A stretch of 64,000 nucleotides of DNA, taken from NCBI GenBank assembly GCA_021613335.1, contig JAJTWR010000067.1, forward strand, positions 356,001 through 420,000. Reading direction: 5' to 3'. The translations under genes were made by a program, and so were the position numbers. The stretch comes from Whitmania pigra. Lineage: Eukaryota > Annelida > Clitellata > Hirudinida > Haemopidae. Position 1 is the first letter of the stretch. Every line of letters starts with the position of its first letter. The notes beneath the pieces are model-generated. The model searched no databases, was not told where the DNA came from, and saw only the letters and a program-made list of their open reading frames with translations. Positions 37,001 to 64,000 of this stretch are shown in pieces.

Positions 37001-40000
37001 GCGCCTGAGTTTTGCGTCAAGTTTTCTCTGTAACAGGACGCAAACAGACAGGAAGATCTCATGAATATTTAATCGATGGGCATGTCCTATAGAGTGTCGA
37101 TAAGATCAGAGGTCTAGGCATTATAATGGACCCATACCTGAAGTTTGACTCACACATTGAAGACAACCCTAAAAGAGCTGCTACAATCTCCTGGATGATC
37201 CAAACGTCCGTTTCTTCCAAAGATCAGGATATTATAAAGCTTGCCTTCGGTACCTATGTTAGACCAATACATGAATATGGCTCAAAATTCTGGAATCCTC
37301 GTCACAAATATTTAATCGACAAAATAGAAAATGTTCAAAGGCGATACACTAAGTCAATTCCATCCGTGGCATCGTAACCATGCATGGGGAGACTAAGGTT
37401 GCTCAAACTTCCTTGGAAAGGCGGCGACTGCTGGCTGATTTAACACTTTGCTTTAAAATATTACATGGCTTTACTAAATCCTCCTTAATACACTCCCTTC
37501 TTGCTCAAAACTATACAGGAACTAGAGGACAATGTCTCAAACTTAAACAAAATAATTGTTCCAGACAGTGTTAAATTCGCCTTTTGCAATAGAATTGTAA
37601 AACCACGGAATGCATTTCCAGGTGATATCGTTGAATCAACCATGAGTCTCTGAGTTTATCGCAATAATACGTGACCTTGACTTTAGTCGTTACTTAAATT
37701 ACATTTAATTTATATGCTGCCTTTGTGTACATGCCAATCGATGCTTCTGTTTTTTCAATTATGTTAGTGGTCCAACTGGGCCCTTCAATTGTGTCAAATA
37801 AATAAAAATAAATAAAATAAATTATGATTATGATTATAATCAGAGTAATAGATAAATTAGTGGTCAAAGATAGTCCATAAAAATAACTCAATCAAGGTTA
37901 ATCGAAGTTTTTAGTACACTGATTTACAGCCTTTATGAGATATATATACTTACAAAACTATGAAGTTAAAAATTTTGGCCAGTATTTTAATTGCCAACTT
38001 CTAATAAAATGTTGGTATATATCTAGGAAATATTTTAGGGGAAGAAATGTTATTGCAGAAGCAATCTTGACGGAGTAACCGCTCGTGCTGTTGAACTTTG
38101 TAATATTCAGTGCAGTATTTTCCGGGATTATAAATGCGGAGGCAACGATGATATGCATTCTGTATACATGAGTTAGTGATGAGCTTGTCGACAGTCTCAC
38201 TATCTTAAAAACAGTCTTGTCAAATGTTCATCGTGTACTTATGTGTACTTATCAAATGATAAAAATTATGATACTAATAACATTAATAATTTTGATATTT
38301 CTTAAAAAGATATGGTGCAATTACCTTATTGCAAGGGCTGTAGCGATGGAACTCATGCTATTGCTGAAGAGAGTAATGATATGACTGTTGCTAAATGCCT
38401 GAAATTGTGTGATGATAGTTATTTTTCTCTAACGAAGGTTTCATATATAAATTGTATTATCGGTTTATAAATATCAAATGCATTGATAAATGCGCTTTGA
38501 ATATAATAGCTTTGTTATTATTATCACTTCATGATCATGAAGTGTAGTGGTATAATGGTTTGTAATTTGCACTTCTGCGCAACTAACTTATGTATAGCTC
38601 AATGGAACAAAAACTAGGTAGGTTACAAGTTTACAAAGATGGAAAGCAGACAAACATGATAATGTTCGATGAGTTGCATGAATTATTGTTGCTGTCGCAT
38701 TGTCTTCAATCAACAATCGAAACTCAATAACCATTGATTTAATTAATTTATAGAATGGCAAACATTGTGCCTGTGCCAACGACACTTCGACATTTTCATT
38801 TGTAAACATTGAGTTGTGCAACACTCCATGTTCTGGAGATCCACACAATTATTGCGGAGGATCAAATTACTGGTCTGTTTACGGAAGTAATAAAATCTAG
38901 TTCATTATGCAATTAGTTATTGTGACACGATTTAAACTCTGCGAATCATTTTTATTAAATCAAAGTTGTTTATATTACTTAGCATGCTTATCCAAGAAGC
39001 TTAAAGAAGCCTTTCCCTGTTCAAAGTTATTTCATTGTGCTCGATCCTGGGATGAATATGGAGTTTGTGAAGGTGGTTGTGAAGATGGCTACGTTGGTGA
39101 ACATTGCATTGAAAAAGGTAATAGTTAGTTCGGAGGCCTTACAAAATTGTTATTACTATAATTATGATTAAGATTGTAAATAGTGTAATAAAAATAATAA
39201 CAGTCGAATTTTGTCTATAAAAATATTATTATAAAATTATATGATTAACATAATCAAAATTTTTTTCACTGATTTACAGTGTTTTTAAAAGTTATAAGCT
39301 TACAAGCTTATACAACTACAAAGTTAAAACTCTTTTTAGAATTTTAATTGCTAACTTCTAATAAATTACACAAATTAGTATCTGGCATATAATTACTTGT
39401 TGATTGTCTCTTATACATTTATCGATCCGTTATTCAACCTTTTCTTAAGTTGAAGAATTATTTGGACGAACTATTTTAGGACAAAATTCAGATTTGCAAG
39501 AAATAAGCGAGTGCGGTTTGGACGATCCATGCGTAAACCTATCGAACTCTGTTTGTGTCCTAAACTTGGATGATCCTGTCTGTTCTTGCTTAAAAGGCTA
39601 TTGGAATATCCGGGATTCTAAAAAATGCGAAGGCATTCCATTTAACGAACTGAATAATCTCTTTGTTTAACTTTTATTTGATTTTATATCTGTTTGTTTC
39701 ATTGTAGACATCAATGAATGCAAATATGATGTTTGCGATGACAGAACAACTTTCTGCAAGAATAAATTAGGATCTTATACCTGCGTCTGTAAGCCTGGTC
39801 ACCTAAAGTTAACTGCTTATGTTTGCCAAGGCATATTATTTTGTACTTGGGTTTATGATTATCAATGTGGTTGAATTTAGAATCTAGAAATCATTGAAGA
39901 CATTAGCTGTAACATTTTATGTTGAAAACACTTAATATAATAATGCAAGCTTACCTCATCATTAAGCCAGATTACATTTTAAGACTTTGAGTTAATTATC

Positions 40001-40811
40001 TAATCTATCAAGACTTATTAATTTTAGAAGAAATGCCTTCCAGTGGACGTTGTGCAAGTTATCTCAATTGTAGGAATAAACCCAATTCAGTGTGTTATTA
40101 CAATAAAAAGACAAACTCGTATAGATGCGTATGTGATTACGGTTTCTGGGAGAATGACGATGACACGTGTCATGGTGAGTTTTAATATCTTGCAATACGA
40201 CATGCACTAAGTTTGTTTATCTGAATATATTTAATTAAAATTGTATTAACTTTATGGGGTAGACATTGATGAATGCAAATACGAATTGTGTGACAATATT
40301 TCATCAACATGCGAAAATACGTCAGGCGACTACAGGTGTTTATGCAGAGGGAATTACCATAAAGTTACTGAGTACCAATGCGTGGGTAAGACTTTCGCAT
40401 AACCTTTCCACTATAAATACTTGATATATCTTTTTATGTTATATCATTCTTAACAATGAAAATTAAAATAATTAACTGTTCGTCACGTACGCAATTATGC
40501 TCTAAATACTCGTAAAATCAGTAACTTTTTGATTTTTTTCTTTTCACTCCAATAAACCATTTGATAGGATTTCCAGAGAAAACATGTAATAAAAGACTCA
40601 CTTTGAATTTGTATTTATTTGATGTTTCCATTTCTGACTCTGGTTGACCTGATTATGATTATATTTTTACTTTACAGAAAATGGGACGATACACGATGTT
40701 GACCATTTACAAAATTTCTTTCAGTACTTCATTGTTCTTTTATTATTAGCACAAATGTTGGTAGCATTCGTATGGTTGGTCAACGTTCCTCTGCATTTTG
40801 TAATTGCTTGA
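34090..40811 (+). CDS. Discoidin-WSC-WSC-EGF transmembrane receptor, copy 5
   Basis: Exons: 34090-34126, 34211-34429, 35053-35247, 35310-35449, 38039-38171, 38310-38437, 38754-38886, 38983-39117, 39480-39632, 39708-39830, 40028-40174, 40263-40385, 40678-40811; 599 residues if the last exon reads through. Domains: discoidin-like (13-150; YVHYAVIFGGE, GMRVNC, PFYLAEIEIYTFG; its DGN motif is lost), WSC1 (151-241), WSC2 (242-328), EGF-like exon (329-373), EGF (374-424), calcium-binding EGF (425-465), EGF (466-514), calcium-binding EGF (515-555), transmembrane (about 566-588). The usual donor after the transmembrane segment exists at 40775, but I found no tail exon downstream. Read-through gives a short tail ending NVPLHFVIA, without the conserved YGRKID motif. 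The start of the 39480 exon is uncertain (39450 and 39492 also fit). The donor after 39632 is GC; after 39830 either GC or a GT 12 bases later. Confidence 0.75.
35760..36400 (-). mobile_element. Tc3-like (Tc1/mariner) transposase remnant
   Basis: The minus strand encodes decayed pieces in the right order: a start like GRSVLTAEEKGKLLAF, KIAKQLNRS (helix-turn-helix region), KKTVCNYLNNS, then FSDEMKFNLDGPDG..YYWH, the second-aspartate block of Tc3-type transposases, and GGGSVMI-like codons. Several frameshifts and stops are present. It lies in the WSC1 intron of copy 5. Inverted-repeat ends were not identified. Confidence 0.75.
36815..36910 (-). repeat. SINE-like repeat, 3' half
   Basis: In reverse complement it reads CAACCTGCACTGCCAGGGAG, then CGACCTCGGGTCGGGGTGCT, then ATACAAATGG. 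The first part matches the + strand copies at 48775 and 58985, which carry a tRNA-like B box. It lies in the WSC1 intron of copy 5. Confidence 0.6.
37060..37860 (+). mobile_element. LINE 3' end (reverse transcriptase C-terminal part)
   Basis: The coding strand at 37126-37377 reads LGIIMDPYLKFDSHI, then YVRPIHEYGSKFWNP and IENVQRRYTKSIP, typical of the thumb and C-terminal region of LINE reverse transcriptases. Downstream frames after one stop continue with RLRLLKLPW-like and FCNRIVKPRNAFP codons. The element ends in an AAATAAA/ATTATG-rich tail around 37800-37860. It lies in the WSC1 intron of copy 5, downstream of the Tc3 remnant. Confidence 0.75.
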
Positions 40812-41751
40812 TTTTTAAATTGTAAGTTATTTAAGAATTATATATTAAACAAGCAGAACACACCACGAACAAACAATTACTTTGGTGCAAGGTCTTATCC
40901 TTTCAAACGGTTCCAATTCTTTTACACAATTTTCTCGCATTTGAGTGCTTAGCTAGTAAGCAATTTGCTTTGGAAGCCCGAAATGCTAATAAACTTCCAC
41001 AACAAATATGTTCGCATTAAGGCATAAGACCTGCATTTCCAACGCCGATTTGAGAAAGTTTCCAACAATTTAATTGACTTAAATTCTGTCTATGCACTCT
41101 ATATATGTTCATATTATCTTAATCCAGTTTGTGTAGTGGTCCCTTGCGACCCTCTTTTTGAATGAAATAAATAAAATAAAAAATATCAGATGCTACGATG
41201 CATTTCGATTTTGATTAAATAATTAAAAAGTTTTTATACTGCCTCTGAATGTAACCTGAATTATATGTGTAGATAGTGAAATATTAAAACTTAAACAGAA
41301 AGGAGTCTTAAATCACAATTTATAATTATGATCTAGAATAACGCTTTTATTTAATTTTTGAATCAGGTATTGGAAATTTAGCCGCTGACTGCCATTGGGC
41401 ATTTGATATTTGGGACATTTATTGAAAGAATAAATGTTAACAAAATGTGCTTTCAAATACAAAATGTAGTTTAAATTCACTTGTGTCTGATACAGCTTTG
41501 TTGTTATTGTTATTGTAAATATCATTTTAAAGGAATAAACTCCATTCTAGAGTATGAACAATTCAAGTTGTAAAGAATTTAGATTGAAAATACAAATACA
41601 CAATAGCAATCGAGTGTTGAATGATTTAAATTAGTGAGAGTTGGTAAGATGACAGTTAATAAAAAGTCTTGTAACGAACATGCGGTGAAACAAAACTGGT
41701 GAAGCAAAACCATTCGGCAAGTTCTCATAATTTTCGAAAAGCACGAAAGAA
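40812..41751. other. Spacer between receptor copies 5 and 6
   Basis: AT-rich DNA with an AATAAATAAAATAAA cluster near 41166 that could serve as a poly(A) signal of copy 5. I searched by eye for a tail exon of the YGRKID type and found none. No exon is supported. Confidence 0.4.
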
Positions 41752-41753
41752 TA

Positions 41754-42194
41754 AAGGGTGATCGGAAAGTAAATCCCTATTTTATAATGCTCAGAATTTT
41801 GTTAATATATTGTCATATTTTTTCACATTTATTTGGCATATAGTCCATGCTGTATGGTATTTAGTTCTATATTCTTTTTTATAGATTGATTAATTTGTTG
41901 AAATTTGTTTGAAATGTAATGTACTTATTTTTTAGATCGTCTATTTTTTTTTTAAATTCCTTTGAAACGAATGATCTCGGTCATGGTTGAATTGTGACTC
42001 GACCAACGTTGATATTTGATAATGATATTTTGTGCTGGTGACGTCATCATTTCCAATATGATAATTATCCAATTCAATTTAAGTAAAAGAACTCCATGTT
42101 CTACACTTTCATATCCAAATCATTTTTTAAAAATTATAGTTCAGAAATAAATTATAAGCATTATAATATAGGTAGTTACTTTTCGATCACCCTG
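41754..42194. mobile_element. 441-bp TIR MITE, Tc1/mariner type
   Basis: The left end is AAGGGTGATCGGAAAGTAAA; the right end in reverse complement is CAGGGTGATCGAAAAGTAAC. TA dinucleotides flank both sides (41752-41753 and 42195-42196). The internal sequence is non-coding and AT-rich. A relative sits at 46049-46377. Confidence 0.82.
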
Positions 42195-42461
42195 TAGAAA
42201 TATGGCGAAGATGGATGGAAAGTGTGGAAGAAATGATAAATAAGGCGAATTTGTATTTTCAGTTTGATTATGGCAACATGTCACTAATGCGTGTTTATTT
42301 CACTTTCCATTCTTAATTACACTTGCTGGAGTTTTAGACGTGCCGAGGAACGAAAAATTAGAAAAAAAAATAAGAAAAAGTAATCTCAAGATGTTGTTGT
42401 TATGTTGTTATGGCACTGTTTTGACGATTTGTTTGTAAACAAATACGACTGAGAAAAGGGA

Positions 42462-52929
<10,468 letters not shown>

Positions 52930-53245
52930 ATTGAAGCCTTCAGTTGAATTGCAGAGGAATGTTGTATTCCGTTGTTAATTAAAATACTCTTTACTTATTG
53001 AAAGTTTAAAGTAATTTACATTTACAATGTCCTAACAATGGAACATATTGCTTTAAAAAATATTTTGCTGTTTAAAATGAATAAAAGATTCAAATTTGTC
53101 TTCCTCTTTTAACTCCATGTTTAAATGGTTTTAGTAAAATGTTCTCATTGATTAAAATAAAATACTAGCTAATGAGTAATGATTAAAGATTTGATTGTGC
53201 ATGTAACGGTCTCACCTTTCAATTCCATCATAGCATTCGCTAGAT

Positions 53246-55168
<1,923 letters not shown>

Positions 55169-55341
55169 CGCTAGATGATGTCACCCACGTTATTATTTAA
55201 GAGTTGTAATTAATATCGAAACCAATTTAGTAAAAATTTAGTATAAATAACCTTGTTAATAATTACTTTATTTTCATTTTTAAACGAACTAAAAAACAGA
55301 ATTTAAATTCTCTACGTAATGTGAAACCGTTTTTAGTAAAC

Positions 55342-61504
<6,163 letters not shown>

Positions 61505-61735
61505 AAAAGGAGAAATGTTTTAGAACATTTCATTTGTTTCTTAAATTGATGATTTTTATTTGTTAATTGGTTGATCAATGAAATGACTAATCTATTGATC
61601 GATTAAATTATTCATTGATTAATTTTAATTGCCCAAAAACAATCTTTTAACAACTCCGAATGCAATCAACAAAGTCTTAAAACTCGAATTTAATTATTTC
61701 ACAAGCACGAGTTTAGAAAAGGGGACGTCATTAAT

Positions 61736-61828
61736 AAATGTTAATAAATTTAAATAAATGTAAATAAATGTTAATAAATCTAAATAAATGTAAATAAATG
61801 TTAATAAATGCTAGTAAATGTTAATAAT
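61736..61828. repeat. TAAATAAATGT short tandem repeat
   Basis: About eight imperfect copies of a 10-12-bp unit (TAAATAAATG, TTAATAAATG), between receptor copy 7 and the minus-strand exon. Confidence 0.85.
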
Positions 61829-61892
61829 ATTGCATACTACAAAAGTTCACTAAAACTGAAAACATGGCCGTTTTCAAAGTCTCGTCGATAAA

Positions 61893-62698
61893 TCACAATT
61901 CTAGACACTGAACTGAGCAGTTAAATTCATTCCTATGATTAAAACAATAGCTATTCGATTCTAAGTACTGGCCTATGAATCTGTAAAAGTCCTTGTTTAT
62001 TCTTTTGGTTCTCCTCTTGCATCCGCTTTGTCTGCTCAATCGATCACCGTGTACAGAGTAATGCTCCTTAGTCGAAGATAATGAATTTCTTGAAGTTGGT
62101 GAGGAATGATTGATGAATGTCTTGAAATTTTTTGGAAGGAAGTTCACTTTTGGTTCTTTGTGAGAATCGCGGATGACCTTCGATTTGTCGTGACACATGA
62201 AAATATTTTGCTTTTCATCCGAGTTTTGCGAAGCAGAATTTTTCCAAATTGGCGGGGAACTGCAGACGACAACATCTGGAAAGTCCTCATCAAACAGTAG
62301 GGTACTGTGGAGGGGATAGTTGAACGTGCTGTGGAAGATGCTGGACGAACCGATTAAACTGACCTTATCAGCGTCTACTTCTCCTATTATCGGACTTAAT
62401 AAATTTTCTCTGCAGGATGTTGCCTGCGCTTTTGGCGTGTTCAGTTTCGGCAGATCATCATCATCATCATCGATAATCTCCGTTCTTAAATCTTCCGTTA
62501 ATTTGTCGGTTATAACCGCGAAACGCTTTTGATGTGCTTTGTTTTGCTTATGCTTCGATCTGCAAATGCTTGGAGTTCTCAGTAAAATCTTCACAAAGTC
62601 CCTGATGCCTCCATTGGGTCTTGGCAGAGTGGAATCGATTGAAATGTCTTTTCGGAGGTCCGAAGTGGCAATGGATCTGTTCATAATGTTCTGGATTG
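61893..62698 (-). CDS. 3'-terminal exon of an unrecognised serine-rich protein
   Basis: The minus-strand open frame runs from a clear acceptor (TTTCCAG, exon start 62698) to a stop at 61893, 268 codons. The first in-frame ATG is at 62684, but five codons (IQNI plus a split one) precede it, so this is probably the last exon of a longer gene whose upstream exons lie to the right. The residues are hydrophilic and serine-rich. A run of six aspartates (about residues 72-77 from the ATG) comes from a short ATC repeat, and a basic cluster CKRRTKRINK lies near the C-terminus. No signal peptide, membrane segment or known domain is visible. It converges tail-to-tail with receptor copy 7. I do not recognise the family. 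Confidence 0.6.
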
Positions 62699-62839
62699 CT
62701 GGAAATTTGAACAGTTTGTAATTACTAACCTAGTTAAATAAAACAATTTATAATTAAATTAGTAACTACTAGTTAATTAGAATATAATAATAAATAGTCA
62801 ATTAAAGAGAATCGTTTAAAATAGACATTGCACCAACTA

Positions 62840-62960
62840 TGTCATTATCATCACATTCCTCCTCCTCATCCTCATTATCACTATCACCATCATCATCACC
62901 ATCATCACCGTCAACACCATCATCGTCATCATCATTATCACCATCATTGTTATTCTTATT
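62840..62960. repeat. TCA-rich imperfect microsatellite
   Basis: Mixed TCA, TCC and TCG units upstream of the minus-strand exon. 62700-63330 is otherwise AT-rich with no exon I can support. Confidence 0.8.
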
Positions 62961-63339
62961 ATTGCCTCTGAACATCTAAGATTTTATTTAATATTTATTT
63001 ACCGATCATAACTACCAAAATCACTTTAACTATTCTTAAATTGATAACGTAATTATGGAGTTATTTTTATATAGGTATTAATTTTTGTCATTTATAGGGC
63101 ATTCATTGCTATTCCACAAATAAATAAAAAAGTAATCTTTTGCCAAACTATCGATAATATTTAAGCCATAAAACTCCATAAATTCCCTGCACCAAAATTA
63201 CATTTACATACATAGTATCTGCAGTTGGTAATTTACAAAGGCAGGGTAACACCTGATGCTAGACAAACATTTTTATGCAATTAAAAAGCAATTAAAGACA
63301 AGGAAAACATCATCATTGCAGTGGTGTTTGTTTTCACAG

Positions 63340-63396
63340 TCCAATGACTTTACACTAATTGGACGTGTTCACATTAGTCGAGATTGCAGCGATAAG
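63340..63396 (+). CDS. Possible small internal exon
   Basis: A 57-bp frame (SNDFTLIGRVHISRDCSDK) lies between a good acceptor (GTTTTCACAG) and a good donor (GTAAGG). Only one frame is open. Its end phase (0) does not match the start phase of the exon at 63893, so either another exon lies between them or this call is wrong. Confidence 0.25.
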
Positions 63397-63892
63397 GTAA
63401 GGTGGACATTTTAGATTAGTCGTTGGAAACTTTAAAGTGAATTATTTGAGAAAAATTTATTGTGAATAAATAATTATGCTATTTAATTATTTATTTATCA
63501 TCAATGTGTAATCAGTCTATCTTTTCATTGTGTTATGACATCATTTTCAAAATCTCTGGCGCCACAAAATCAACTTTAAATATTATTATTACTTTATCAG
63601 CACAAGATTCGCCTAAGGTTTACAAAATCATCGCAACATGAAACAAAAGAAATGTCTAGAAGCAGTCCTACCAAATGCGCCTTTGTTGCGTGCAGTGTCA
63701 AAAATGACTTTAACCGTGTTGATCGCATTATTTAAAAATACAACCAATTATAATATAATATAATTACTTATAATACAATCATTTAAAATATTACCGTTGA
63801 TATTTCAATCATTTGATTAATACAGTTATTTATTTGTAATACAACATATATATTATATTATACTTGAATACTTTGCAAACAGGCGTTTACAA

Positions 63893-64000
63893 AGTTCAGG
63901 AATTTGGGGAGACAGTGATTACTAGCGAATTAATTGAACAACAAAGAGATTTCTACAATAAAGAGGTGGTCATGATGAAGAGACGGCGTCGTTTGAAAAG
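63893..64000 (+). CDS. Exon running off the right edge, unknown protein
   Basis: After an acceptor (TTTGCAAACAG) one frame is open to the window edge: VYKVQEFGETVITSELIEQQ and, further on, a basic cluster MMKRRRRLK. Composition is more balanced than the surrounding AT-rich DNA, which supports coding. I do not recognise the protein. Confidence 0.4.

Noticed and set aside
63340..64000. Joining the exons at 63340-63396 and 63893-64000 into one gene directly
   Set aside because: End and start phases do not match, and the alternative frames contain stops.

Overview
The window is animal (metazoan) nuclear DNA: AT-rich, with no bacterial-style operons, many small exons split by GT-AG introns of a few hundred bases, trinucleotide microsatellites, LINEs, SINEs, hAT and Tc-type elements and a Gypsy-type LTR element. 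The exons encode signal peptides, WSC domains and EGF domains, so this is an invertebrate. I cannot fix the phylum from sequence alone; a tunicate-like or similar marine invertebrate would fit.

The main content is a head-to-tail array of seven related genes, all on the + strand and filling about 483-61504. Each encodes a type I membrane protein: a short signal-peptide exon, a two-exon discoidin-like domain (F5/8 type C, fucolectin-like), two WSC domains of two exons each, a six-cysteine EGF-like exon, one to three EGF / calcium-binding EGF units, a single transmembrane exon, and a short cytoplasmic tail exon of 17-27 residues. Copies lie at 483-9073, 9967-13847, 14839-19034, 19858-28631, 34090-40811, 42462-52929 and 55342-61504. 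Six assemble into uninterrupted reading frames of 510-657 codons with conserved intron phases. Copy 4 is a pseudogene: it has a 35-bp frameshift deletion, no second half of WSC1 and no recognisable transmembrane exon. Copies differ in the number and order of EGF units and strongly in sequence, apart from one nearly invariant EGF-like exon.

Introns and spacers are loaded with mobile DNA. The copy 1 introns hold two deleted Gypsy elements. A copy 4 intron holds a LINE carrying a small TIR element and an hAT element, which itself carries a second small TIR element. The spacer after copy 4 holds tandem LINE remnants interrupted by a 1.07-kb TIR element. Copy 5 carries Tc3-like and LINE remnants. 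A copy 6 intron holds a 2.3-kb TIR element with other elements inside it. An hAT element with a ZBED-like transposase separates copies 6 and 7. Several of these have target-site duplications that can be read directly.

After the array, a minus-strand exon (61893-62698) encodes an unrecognised serine-rich protein end, and possible + strand exons of another gene lie at the right edge. Inference: the array is an expanding, birth-and-death family of cell-surface receptors that probably bind glycans or other cells. Their role (self/non-self recognition, immunity or adhesion) cannot be settled here.
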